Below are positions 34,223 to 45,700 of a stretch of 49,608 nucleotides of DNA, in pieces (the stretch's first letter is position 1; every line of letters begins with the position of its first letter). Location of the stretch: the NCBI RefSeq assembly GCF_023716925.1, contig NZ_JAMQQG010000023.1, forward strand, positions 1-49,608, given 5' to 3'. Source of the stretch: Frankia sp. R82. GTDB taxonomy: Bacteria; Actinomycetota; Actinomycetes; Frankiales; Frankiaceae. The notes under the pieces were generated by a model. The model did no database searches. It was not told the DNA's origin and saw only the letters and a program-made list of their open reading frames with translations. The translations under genes and the position numbers were made by a program.

Positions 34223-35245
34223 ATGCTGACGATCACCAGCATCGGCGTGCCCGATTCACCCGCCCGGGTCAGCGCTCCCGAGCGGGCACCGCTGCGGATC
34301 GCGGCCGTGCAGCACCGCTGGCATCCGGACCCGGCCGAGCATGCCGCGGCGCTGCGAGCCGGCGCCGTCACCGCCGCGAACCTCGGCGCCCGGCTGGTCT
34401 GCTTCCAGGAACTGACGCTGTCCCGCTACTTCGCCGACACACCACCGTCCGAGGGCGGCGGCACCGGCGGCAGCAGCGATGTTGGTGCTGGCCGGCCGGC
34501 GGCCCTGGCGGAGCGGCTGGCGGACGGTCCCACCCGGGCCTTCGCCACCCAGCTCGCCACCGAGCTGGGTATCACGGTGCACATGTCGCTGTACGAGCAG
34601 GCCACCGGCGAGACAGACGATGACGGCGATGACGGGCTCGGGTTCAACACGGCGATCGTCGTCGGCCCGGACGGCGCGCTGCTCGCCCGCACCCGCAAGA
34701 TGCACATTCCCGTGACCGCCGGTTATCACGAGGACCGCTACTTCCGTCCCGGCCCGGTGGCCGGTGCGGACAGCTTTCCCGTGCTCACCCTGGACGCGGC
34801 CCGTCTCGGCTTTCCCACCTGTTGGGACCAGTGGTTTCCCGAACTCGCCCGGGCCTACGGACTGGCCGGCGCGGACATTCTCGTCTACCCGACGGCAATC
34901 GGTTCCGAGCCGGACCATCCTGGATTCGACACCGAACCGCTGTGGCGCACCGTCATCCTCGGCAACGGCATCGCCAACGGGACGTTCATGGTGGCCATCA
35001 ATCGGATCGGCGGTGAGGGCAGCCTGACGTTCTACGGCAGCTCGTTCATCAGCGATCCGTACGGCCGGATTCTGGTGCGTGCCCCGCGGGACACCCCGGC
35101 CGTTCTGGTCGCCGACCTGGACCTCGACCAGCGCCGCGACTGGCTCACCCTGTTCCCCTTCCTCACCACCCGCCGTCCCGACGCCTACACCCCCCTGACC
35201 GCCGCCCTCCGCTCCCCGTCGGTGAGCTGGATGGCAGGACCGTGA
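34223..35245 (+). CDS. aguB: N-carbamoylputrescine amidase
   Basis: Nitrilase-superfamily carbon-nitrogen hydrolase that turns N-carbamoylputrescine into putrescine, CO2 and ammonia. 340 residues from ATG 34223. The Glu-Lys-Cys triad is visible: FQELTLSRYF (~70), TRKMHIPVTAGYHEDRYFRPG (~165), and GFPTCWDQWFPELARAYGLAGADILVYPTAIG (Cys ~203; quoted in family order, seen as GFPTCWDQWFPE). The first ~25 residues (TITSIGVPDSPARVS) are an extra tail. Divergent from aguA, which makes its substrate. The two together form the complete two-step pathway. Confidence 0.92.
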   Translation: MLTITSIGVPDSPARVSAPERAPLRIAAVQHRWHPDPAEHAAALRAGAVTAANLGARLVCFQELTLSRYFADTPPSEGGGTGGSSDVGAGRPAALAERLADGPTRAFATQLATELGITVHMSLYEQATGETDDDGDDGLGFNTAIVVGPDGALLARTRKMHIPVTAGYHEDRYFRPGPVAGADSFPVLTLDAARLGFPTCWDQWFPELARAYGLAGADILVYPTAIGSEPDHPGFDTEPLWRTVILGNGIANGTFMVAINRIGGEGSLTFYGSSFISDPYGRILVRAPRDTPAVLVADLDLDQRRDWLTLFPFLTTRRPDAYTPLTAALRSPSVSWMAGP

Positions 35246-35346
35246 CCGGCGGGTTCCCTGCGCGCCGAGCTTCAGCCCGGGCCCGGTGAACGTCGTCTTC
35301 GAGGTCGACGACCGATGTGGTTGGGCGCGATGATCGTCGGCCGAGG

Positions 35347-36132
35347 TCAGGTCCTGTCGGGATGATGGGCGAGGTCGGCCAGGGCCCGGGCGTAGCGGGC
35401 GGCGCAGTACGGCGTCGGATGGACGAAGTCGATGATGCAGGGGTGGCCGTCCAGGGTCGTGTTGAACGTCATCGACGGATGGATCGCCCGCGCCGCCCGC
35501 TCGGAATAGCGCACCGCGCTGTCCCCGAAAGTACCGGCGAGCTGGCGGTACATCGCGTTCAGGCGACTGCTGCCGAGCATCTCGCCGGGTCGGGCCGAGT
35601 CGGGGGAGGTCCAGTCCACCTGCCGGTCGGAGTCGTTCAGCAGGGACGGCACCGCCGCCGCGAGCACCACCCTGGTCACCCCATGGCCCAGGTACCAGCG
35701 GATCTGGCCGGTGAGCTCGGCGCGGTAGTCGGCGACGAGAGCGGTCCCGAGCAGCTGCCGCGGATTGTTGCCGTTCCAGTTCAGCACCACCGTGCGTGGC
35801 CGGCCCGCAGCGGCGAGGTCCTGGGCGAGCAACGACGAGGACGTCCCACCGAACACGTCCGGAGTGAGGCCCGGATAGCCGATCAGCCGCACCGGCCCGG
35901 CCACCCCCGCCGTCCTGGCCGCGAGGGCGACGACCGAATCACCGACGACGAGCGCCCGGCCGGACGAGCTGGCGCCGTCCGGCCCGTCTGCGCCGTCTCC
36001 GCGGTGCGGACGGCTGACGAGCACCGCGACGATCAGCAGGACGACGACCACCAGCAGCGTCACCCACGAGCCGCGATCACGTCCGGCGGCGCGACCGTTC
36101 CTGGGTGCGCTGCGCGACACGGGCGGATGCAC
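35347..36132 (-). CDS. Membrane-anchored SGNH/GDSL hydrolase-like protein
   Basis: 261 residues from GTG 36132. One N-terminal TM anchor (WVTLLVVVVLLIVAVLVS, ~23-40) places the domain outside the membrane. SGNH blocks: ALVVGDSVVALAA (block I Ser), Gly at IGYPGLTPD, VVLNWNGNNPRQLL (block III Asn), and IDFVHPTPYCAARYARAL (block V Asp-x-x-His). This is the pattern of acyl esterases acting on cell-wall or exported glycans. Substrate unknown; convergent with aguB, same strand as metH downstream. Confidence 0.75.
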   Translation of the reverse strand: MHPPVSRSAPRNGRAAGRDRGSWVTLLVVVVLLIVAVLVSRPHRGDGADGPDGASSSGRALVVGDSVVALAARTAGVAGPVRLIGYPGLTPDVFGGTSSSLLAQDLAAAGRPRTVVLNWNGNNPRQLLGTALVADYRAELTGQIRWYLGHGVTRVVLAAAVPSLLNDSDRQVDWTSPDSARPGEMLGSSRLNAMYRQLAGTFGDSAVRYSERAARAIHPSMTFNTTLDGHPCIIDFVHPTPYCAARYARALADLAHHPDRT

Positions 36133-36210
36133 AGGATTCGGAATACCCGCGACCGTACGTGATCAATCGGATCGCCCGGGTTCCTGCCGGGCGATCCGGG
36201 ACGTCGCAGG

Positions 36211-40065
<3,855 letters not shown>

Positions 40066-40071
40066 GCGACA

Positions 40072-40152
40072 CCTCCCTGTGGTGGGAGGCGCCCTTACGA
40101 CTGGTTCGGGCCGAGCGTGGCGGACCTGGGCCCGTTGCAGCGCCTCTCGACC
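40072..40152 (-). promoter_or_regulatory. Candidate S-adenosylhomocysteine (SAH) riboswitch for metH
   Basis: Minus-strand leader of metH. It has GAGGCGC with the exact complement GCGCCTC 50 bases later (P1: 40140-40146 with 40086-40092), the conserved GCTGCAAC directly after P1, GCCCAGG, and a CGAG / CTCG pseudoknot pair (40146-40149 with ~40111-40116). That is the order seen in SAH riboswitches. CCTCCC of the 3' P1 strand (40084-40089) can instead pair with the GGGAGG ribosome site (40072-40077), giving an OFF hairpin that is exclusive with P1. A SAM-type class is less likely. Confidence 0.65.
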
Positions 40153-40334
40153 TGAGCGTAACGATACCGTGCTGGGATGATCATCCCGGGCCCGCTCGCG
40201 TCGACGGTCTCGCAACCTCGCCGTGGTCTGGGTCGCATCCCCGTCGCCGCCGGAGCCGCCGACCGAGACGTGCCTGCCGTTCCCGCCGCCCGACGCTGTC
40301 CATCGTGGTGTTCCGCGGAGCCGTCGCGGGCGCC

Positions 40335-41060
40335 TCAGCGTGGATGGCCGGCGCGGACACCGGACAGGTGGGTGACGGTGTTGAACTCGGCGAGGGCAAG
40401 CCGTCCGTCCCGGTGGGTGAAGCGGGTGATGCCGGCGTTGCGGATGCCGCCGGTGGCGCTGATCTGTTCCAGGTCGTCGTAGGACAGATCCTCGATGATC
40501 TGGCGCAGCACGACGACCACCGCGTCATGGGCGACGACCAGGACGCGCTGGCGGGGATGGCGGGCGTGTAGATCCGCGAGCAGAGAGCTCAGCCGGGCCG
40601 CGATGTCAGGAAAGTTCTCCCCGCCGCCGGGCGCGCGAAACAGCCAGGTGCCCTCGGCCCGCCACTGGGCGGACTGCACCGGAAACCTTGCCTCGATCGC
40701 GAGCCGGGTCGTCATCTCCCAGTCGCCCATCAGCCGGTCGACCAGGCGGTCGTCGATCTTCGGCGTGGGCAGCAGCAGCCCGTTCCGTTCCGCGGCCTCG
40801 GCGGCGATCTCGTAGGTGCGCCGGGCTCGCAGGTAGGGGGAGCAGACGACCACGTCGGGCGGACGGATGACGGGAGGCTCCGCGGCGAGCGCACGACCGA
40901 GGGCCGTGGCCTGCGCCCGGCCGAGCGCGGTGAGCGGGACGTCGGCATCCCGGCTGGTGATGCCCGTCTCCAGCCGGCCCGCCGCACGCGCCGCCGGGAA
41001 GGCGACGTTGGCCAGGCTCTGCCCGTGCCGTACCGCTGTCAGCTCCGCGATCAGGACCAT
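40335..41060 (-). CDS. Histidine phosphatase family protein (phosphoglycerate mutase-like)
   Basis: 241 residues from ATG 41060; a GTG at 41063 is equivalent. [12 protein letters not shown] (~8-19) contains the catalytic RHG His, [21 protein letters not shown] (~77) the second conserved Arg, LMGDWE the Glu, and [17 protein letters not shown] the second His. Phosphohydrolase acting on an unknown small phosphorylated substrate. The frame continues upstream to 41471 without a stop but reads repeats and AT-poor, unconserved sequence. Not obviously linked to metH, despite the same direction. Confidence 0.85.
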   Translation of the reverse strand: MVLIAELTAVRHGQSLANVAFPAARAAGRLETGITSRDADVPLTALGRAQATALGRALAAEPPVIRPPDVVVCSPYLRARRTYEIAAEAAERNGLLLPTPKIDDRLVDRLMGDWEMTTRLAIEARFPVQSAQWRAEGTWLFRAPGGGENFPDIAARLSSLLADLHARHPRQRVLVVAHDAVVVVLRQIIEDLSYDDLEQISATGGIRNAGITRFTHRDGRLALAEFNTVTHLSGVRAGHPR

Positions 41061-41120
41061 CACCCCACTGCGTCCCGTGCCACGTCCTCGTTGCCGTGCC
41101 TGCCGGTGGGCCCTGATGTC

Positions 41121-41180
41121 GACCCGATGACTCCAGTGCCGACCCGATGACTCCAGTGCCGACCCGACGACTCCAGCACC
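41121..41180. repeat. Three 20-bp tandem units
   Basis: GACCCGATGACTCCAGTGCC twice, then a third copy with three changes. They lie in the 445-base gap 41061-41505 upstream of the histidine phosphatase gene. The rest of the gap shows no gene that I recognise; its last ~45 bases before tRNA-Asp are AT-rich and may hold the tRNA promoter. Confidence 0.8.
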
Positions 41181-41505
41181 TGCCCGGGATCGCCTGGTGG
41201 CCACCCGCGGGATGTCCCGTTGGCTCCGACGGAAGGATGCCATGGATGGCGACGTAGTGCGGCCAGATCGCGACAGAAAGGCACCAGTTGGCCTTGCGTG
41301 ATCGCATCCGGCGCGTCGTGGCCTGGTAGCGGGTTGTGGGTGTTTGGCCACGGCAAGCGTTGGGCAAGATTCCGTCGCCGCCATCGGCTCCGCCTGTGCC
41401 AGCGTCGTGTAGCATGACCTCCAGATCCTGGCGGGGTGCACCACGCGGCCCGGCTCAGGGTTCACATGCAAATGATATGATCAAGTAAATAATGCGATCA
41501 AGCTT

Positions 41506-41580
41506 GGTCCCGTGGTGAAGTCTGGAGTTCACGCCGCCCTGTCAAGGCGGAGGTCGCGGGTTCGAATCCCGTCGGGACCG
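41506..41580 (+). tRNA. tRNA-Asp (GTC)
   Basis: 75 bases. Acceptor GGTCCCG pairs with CGGGACC, D-arm GTGAA/TTCAC, anticodon arm CCGCC-CTGTCAA-GGCGG with GTC, T-arm GCGGG-TTCGAAT-CCCGT. CCA is not encoded. Cloverleaf drawn by hand. Confidence 0.93.
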
Positions 41581-41631
41581 CGTTCGTATGGTCGGAGCAG
41601 GATGTCCGGTCTTATGACGCACGGCAAGTTG

Positions 41632-41705
41632 GGGCAGGTAGCTCAGTCGGTACGAGCGTCCGCCTGAAAAGTGGAAGGTCGGCGGTTCGACCCCGCCCCT
41701 GCCCA
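41632..41705 (+). tRNA. tRNA-Phe (GAA)
   Basis: 74 bases. Acceptor GGGCAGG pairs with CCTGCCC; GCTCAG D-arm; anticodon loop CTGAAAA gives GAA. The anticodon stem contains one G-T pair (TCCGC/GTGGA). Standard TTCGACC T-loop. CCA not encoded. 51 bases after tRNA-Asp, so probably one transcript. Confidence 0.92.
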
Positions 41706-41723
41706 CCCACACAAGCAGGCAAG

Positions 41724-41756
41724 AAAGAAGCCACCGGCAGAGCCGGTGGCTTCTTT
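41724..41756 (+). terminator. Intrinsic terminator after the tRNA pair
   Basis: Perfect 15-bp stem (41724-41738 with 41742-41756), AGA loop, descending arm ending in TTCTTT. On the minus strand it also ends in TTCTTT, so it can stop transcripts from the IS side. Confidence 0.8.
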
Positions 41757-41774
41757 GGTCTCAATCCTGGCCTC

Positions 41775-43364
41775 AGCTTGATTTTTAACTTCGCTGGTGG
41801 TGGGCGGTGACGGTCAGGTCCCGCTTGATGGTCTTCCCGACGTCGTGGTGGGGTGCGGGTCTGCGGTTGCGTGAGCCGGGTGGGCGGCCGGGTCCGGGTT
41901 TGGTGGGTTTCGGTGCGCTGACGGGCAGGGGCATGGTCGCGCGGATGTTCCGGAACCCGCGTCGGACCCGGGCGGGTGTGAGTCGCTCTGGTGGTGCTGG
42001 TTTCTCCCAGGGTCGGCGAAGGTCGTGGGCCAGGGTTCGGGCGAGGCGGAGCTGGGTGTGGGCGGCGACGAGCAGCCAGGTCCAGCGGTCGGCGGCCTGC
42101 GGAGAGCGGATCTTCGGGCGGGTCCAGCCGAGGGTCTGTTTGAACAGGCGGAAGGTGTGTTCGAGGTCGAAGCGGCGCAGGAATGCCTGCCATGCCTGGT
42201 CGATGGCGGTAGCGCTGACGCCGACAGCGGAGAACCAGAGCCACACGGGCTTGGGGTCGCGGTCGCCGGGCAGGTGGTCGACCTGCAGGCGGATGAGGGT
42301 GCCTTCGATGAGGGGCAGGTCGCCGGTGTGGTCGATCCAGCTGGTGCGGTGGGTGAGCCGGGGGTGCAGCCGGTTCCAGCTGCGGGCGGTGGCGGTTCCG
42401 TAGCGGGTGGTCTGGGTGATCGTGGTGTGCTGGGGTTCGGGCCAGGTCTGTGGTGTGTTGAGGGCGAACTCGGGGCCGTGTTTCGGTGGGCGGCCGCTGG
42501 TGCCGGGGCGTCGGGGTGGTGTCGGGAACCTGAGCACCCTGTCGGAGCGGATCCGGCCGAGCAGCTCGACGGGCAGGTCGGCCAGGACGAACGCCAGCCG
42601 GGTGACGTCGTAGCCGGCATCCATGACGACCAGGATGTTCGGGTCACCGTCGCGCCAGTGCCCGGCGGCGGCCAGCCTGCTGACGACCGCGCGGAGCTGG
42701 TCGGCGGTCACCGCGGTGGCGTCATCGGCGGGGCCGAGGCGGACCGCGTCCAGGACTGCGGTCCACGACGTGCGACCGGGTTCGAGGGCGGCGACGAACG
42801 AGTAGGGCCAGCCCGGGATCAACTGGGCCTGGTCCTTCGCCCTGCCGTACACGTGGCAGAACAGCCGGTCCGCGCTGGTGGGCGCGTCCGGGCGCAGCCA
42901 CGGGCTGACGTCGACGGCCAGCACGAGCCGGCCGTCGGCGGCTCGTGGCAACGGCAGGCCGGACAGCGCCCGGCGCAGCCGGCCGATGTCGAGCCGGCCG
43001 TGGCTGACCGCGTCGTAGAGGGCGCCGTGGCCGCGGCGGTGTTCCGGCGCCAGTGACAGCCCTACCAGTGACCGCACCGGACCGTCGGCGCACAGCACCG
43101 CGTCGGTCAGCTCGAACAGCACGTCGCTGCGTGCGGTCAGGCAGGTGTGGAACTCCCGGCGGAACGCCGACAGCGTCGCGGCGTCCGCGACTTCGGACGC
43201 GTGGTCCGGCAAGCTCTCCTCCACGGCCATCTGGGGATCATGGCGTCTTTGGCGAGAAACCACGATCAGCAGGAGGCCGTGCCACGTCACGGCGACACAC
43301 CGAACTACCCCATGCCACCAGCACCTATCGCAGGCAGTGAGCAGCAGAGGTTAAACGACAAGCT
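41775..43364 (-). mobile_element. Insertion sequence 1, NF041680-type transposase, ~1.59 kb
   Basis: Terminal inverted repeats AGCTTGATTTTTAAC (41775-41789) and GTTAAACGACAAGCT (43350-43364), 12 of 15 positions matching. The transposase gene is intact. Its TAA stop lies inside the left repeat. Inserted about 20 bases past the tRNA terminator. The right end abuts IS 2. Confidence 0.8.
41785..43230 (-). CDS. DDE transposase, NF041680 family
   Basis: 481 residues from ATG 43230. Typical family landmarks: FHTCLTARSDVLFELTDAVLCADGPV at the start, LAPEHRRGHGALYDAV, VLAVDVSPWLRP (first Asp), ILVVMDAGYDVTRLAF (second Asp), WFSAVGV, and RRFDLEHTFRLFKQTLGWTRPKIRS carrying the Glu. The C-terminus is Pro/Arg-rich. 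No lesion seen, so possibly active. Related to but clearly distinct from the broken transposase next door. Confidence 0.9.
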   Translation of the reverse strand: MAVEESLPDHASEVADAATLSAFRREFHTCLTARSDVLFELTDAVLCADGPVRSLVGLSLAPEHRRGHGALYDAVSHGRLDIGRLRRALSGLPLPRAADGRLVLAVDVSPWLRPDAPTSADRLFCHVYGRAKDQAQLIPGWPYSFVAALEPGRTSWTAVLDAVRLGPADDATAVTADQLRAVVSRLAAAGHWRDGDPNILVVMDAGYDVTRLAFVLADLPVELLGRIRSDRVLRFPTPPRRPGTSGRPPKHGPEFALNTPQTWPEPQHTTITQTTRYGTATARSWNRLHPRLTHRTSWIDHTGDLPLIEGTLIRLQVDHLPGDRDPKPVWLWFSAVGVSATAIDQAWQAFLRRFDLEHTFRLFKQTLGWTRPKIRSPQAADRWTWLLVAAHTQLRLARTLAHDLRRPWEKPAPPERLTPARVRRGFRNIRATMPLPVSAPKPTKPGPGRPPGSRNRRPAPHHDVGKTIKRDLTVTAHHQRS

Positions 43365-43365
43365 A

Positions 43366-44917
43366 AGCTTGAGATTTAACCTTTCTTCTTGCGTCTCGAC
43401 TTCGCGGGTATGTCTGTTTTGCGGATTTCTGAGCTGAGTCGGTGGCGTGGGGCGGGGGTGTTGTGGCCTCCGGGTGGGCGTCCGGGGCCGGGGTGGCTGG
43501 TTTTCGGTAGATGGGCCGGGGTGCCGACGCGATCACGCAGGTGTCGAAATGCGCGGCGGACCCGGTAGGGCGTGAGGGGCTTGCCGGGGCGGGGTCGTCG
43601 TTCCCAGGGCCGGCGCAGGTCGGTGGCCAGGTCGCGGGCGAGGTGGAGCTGGGTGTAGGCGGCGATGAGGAGCCAGGTCCAGCGGATGGCCTGCTCGGGG
43701 TGGCGTAGCCGTGCCGCGGTCCAGCCGAACTGGGACTTCATCAGTTTGAAGGTGTGTTCCATGTCGAAGCGGCGCGGGTAGGCCCGCCAGCACACGTCCA
43801 GGTCAGGGGTATCAGGGCCGGAGTGCCACAGCCACATGGTCCGGTGCGGACTGCGACCGTCGGGGAGCCGTTCCACCCGTACCTCGATCACGGTGCCCTC
43901 GATGATCGGGAGGCGGGTGAACAGCTCGTCTCCGAGGCGGGCGAAGTAGCCCGAGCGTGCGACTCTCTGGTGCATACGGTGCCAGGCCCGGACCTCGACC
44001 CGTCCGTAGTTGGCGGTGTCGGGCACGATCAGTAGCTGGTCGGGGCGGCCGCGGTGGCGAGGGCGAACCGCTGGCCGTGGATGCCGTTGCGGCCGGGGCC
44101 GGGTTTGCGGGGGCCGGGGCGGCCGTCGTAGAAGACACGGTCGCCGGCGATGCGCACGAGGATCTGGACGGGCAGGTCGCCCAGAGCGTGGGTCAGTGCG
44201 GCGGCGGCGTATCCCTGGTCCAGCACGAACAGCGGAGCAGGTCGCTCTACCGACGAGCGTGCGCCGAGCCGTGAGGCCAGGTCGCGGATCTGCTCGGCGG
44301 TCACCGTCACCGGGCAGGGGCCCTGCGCGATGCGGCGGGCGTCGACCGGCAGCGTCCAGGAAGAACGTCCCCATTCCAGAGCGGTGATCTACTGGAACTC
44401 CCAGCCCGGCACGACCTTACGGTCGCCGTCGCATCGGCACGGCGCATAGTGCAGGCCACGGTCGGGTGAGCATTCGGCGTTCGGCCGGGGGAAGGTAGTC
44501 GCGTCCACCCCGAAGATCATGGGGCTGTCGGGTGGAAGCTGTTCGGCCAGCAGGTCCCGCAGCCGTTCTTCATCGATCCCACCCTGGGCCAGCGCGTCGT
44601 AAAGGGCTCCATGGCCACGGCGGAACACCGGCGACAGCGACAGCTCGACCAGCGACGTCACCGGAGCTTCCGTGCACAGCACCGCATCCGCCAGCTCGAA
44701 CAGCGTGTCCGCCCGACTGTCCAGGCAGGAATAAACCCATCCCGGAACCGAGTCAATCCACCCAACGATTCAATACCGCCACTCTCGCCCAGTACACTCA
44801 CCCTTTACAGACATCGATACCGCACTCGCTGAGCAGAGTACGAACACCCTCTTCATGTAGAGGATTCGACGTATTTGAGCAGTCGTCAACGATCATGAGA
44901 TGGTTAAATTTCAAGCT
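43366..44917 (-). mobile_element. Insertion sequence 2, related family, inactivated, ~1.55 kb
   Basis: Ends AGCTTGAGATTTAAC (43366-43380) and GTTAAATTTCAAGCT (44903-44917) are inverted repeats with one mismatch, extendable to CTAAG...CTTAG outside (43363-44920). TA on each flank may be a 2-bp target duplication. Its left end touches the right end of IS 1. Confidence 0.8.
43376..44770 (-). pseudogene. Broken NF041680-type transposase of IS 2
   Basis: The protein starts in frame with SCLDSRADTLFELADAVLCTEAPV, continues to KVVPGWEFQ where an in-frame TAG (~44386) interrupts it, resumes as VTVTAEQIRDLASRLGARS in the same frame, then shifts frame near 44030 to finish as PDTANYGRVEVRAW...HTFKLMKSQFGW to the TAA at 43376. 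No clear start codon upstream of 44770. One nonsense and one frameshift mutation make it non-functional unless recoding occurs. As in IS 1, the stop lies within the terminal repeat. Confidence 0.85.
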
Positions 44918-44936
44918 TAGATGTCTCGCGATAGAG

Positions 44937-45131
44937 ATGAGGTTCGTGGTGGCGACTCCACAGGACGGAAAAGACGACCCGGTAGACCCCGAGTCGTCGG
45001 ACAACGGCAGTGACGAGACCGCCGACGTTTCACCAGTCGGCCCGGCCGATGAGGATGAACTTTGGCAACCGACAAGGAGAAGAAAGCGCAGCATCCGCCG
45101 GCCAAAGCGCGATCGGCATGCGGGCAACTAG
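44937..45131 (+). CDS. Small acidic/basic hypothetical protein
   Basis: 64 residues: an acidic Asp/Glu/Ser-rich first half (DPVDPESSDNGSDET) and a strongly basic end (RRRKRSIRRPKRDRH). No family recognised. It starts 20 bases after the IS 2 end, so it could be a surviving fragment of a gene interrupted by the IS. The opposite strand also has an open frame here. 25 bases upstream of the membrane protein gene. Real coding status is uncertain. Confidence 0.35.
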   Translation: MRFVVATPQDGKDDPVDPESSDNGSDETADVSPVGPADEDELWQPTRRRKRSIRRPKRDRHAGN

Positions 45132-45155
45132 ACCACTGGCGAGGATGACAGTCTG

Positions 45156-45656
45156 ATGGAACCGGATAGCGGATCTGGTCACATTTTCACCCAATATGCG
45201 ATTGAGCAGCTAGCATCAGAAGAGAACAGAAGAAACTCGCTCACGAGTCGAGCAAGCGCCACCATTACCGCCTCGGCCGCACTAGTTACGCTTCTCTTTG
45301 GCTTCGTCGCGTTGTCGAGTAAGACGACTAATTACCATCTTCCGGTGTCCGCTCGACCCTGGCTCGTGGCCTCTTTGACGTCGTTCACCGTGTCGGCGGT
45401 TGCCGCTGCTCTTAGCCTGCTGCCTTTCAGCGTCTGGACTCCTGAAGTGGACGATCTGCAGGCCGTCTTTCGGACGCGGTGGGATTCGACACCAGACAAC
45501 GGGCGGAAGACCCTCCTCGCCAATCGACTTTCCGAACTCGCAAGTCTCCAGCACTCAAACAATCTGAGGGCCTGGCTTGTCCTTACCGCCATCGCCCTTC
45601 AAGTCATTGCAGCAGCACTGCTGTCTGTCGCAATGATCAACGTGATCGCACACTAG
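45156..45656 (+). CDS. Three-TM membrane protein upstream of the CHAT protease
   Basis: 166 residues. A charged amphipathic N-terminus (QYAIEQLASEENRRNSLTSRAS) runs into TM1 (TASAALVTLLFGFVAL, ~35-52), TM2 (WLVASLTSFTVSAVAAALSLLP, ~70-92) and TM3 (WLVLTAIALQVIAAALLSVAMINVI, ~138-163), with a ~45-residue cytoplasmic loop between TM2 and TM3. The start of the family (ENRRNSL.SRA...TASAALVTLLF) resembles small membrane proteins often found next to actinobacterial conflict and defence genes. It is followed 44 bases later by the CHAT gene in the same direction, so they are probably co-expressed. It could be a membrane effector or a receptor/anchor. Third positions are less GC-biased than in the flanking chromosome. 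Confidence 0.7.
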   Translation: MEPDSGSGHIFTQYAIEQLASEENRRNSLTSRASATITASAALVTLLFGFVALSSKTTNYHLPVSARPWLVASLTSFTVSAVAAALSLLPFSVWTPEVDDLQAVFRTRWDSTPDNGRKTLLANRLSELASLQHSNNLRAWLVLTAIALQVIAAALLSVAMINVIAH

Positions 45657-45700
45657 TTTACCCGGCGCGTTTGGCAACCTCTCGATCAAAAGGCGGAGCG

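Noticed and set aside
41121-41180. Possible CRISPR array
   Set aside because: 20-base units are directly contiguous with no spacers.
41061-41471. N-terminal extension of the histidine phosphatase
   Set aside because: Open frame upstream of ATG 41060 contains the 20-bp repeats and nothing conserved; RHG proteins start just before the RHG motif.
41680-41705. attL/attR pair based on the tRNA-Phe 3' end
   Set aside because: No second copy of the tRNA 3' end was found to the right within the window and no integrase gene is present.
44798-45127. 109-codon minus-strand frame opposite the small ORF after IS 2
   Set aside because: It crosses the IS 2 terminal repeat, and no ribosome site or family was seen.
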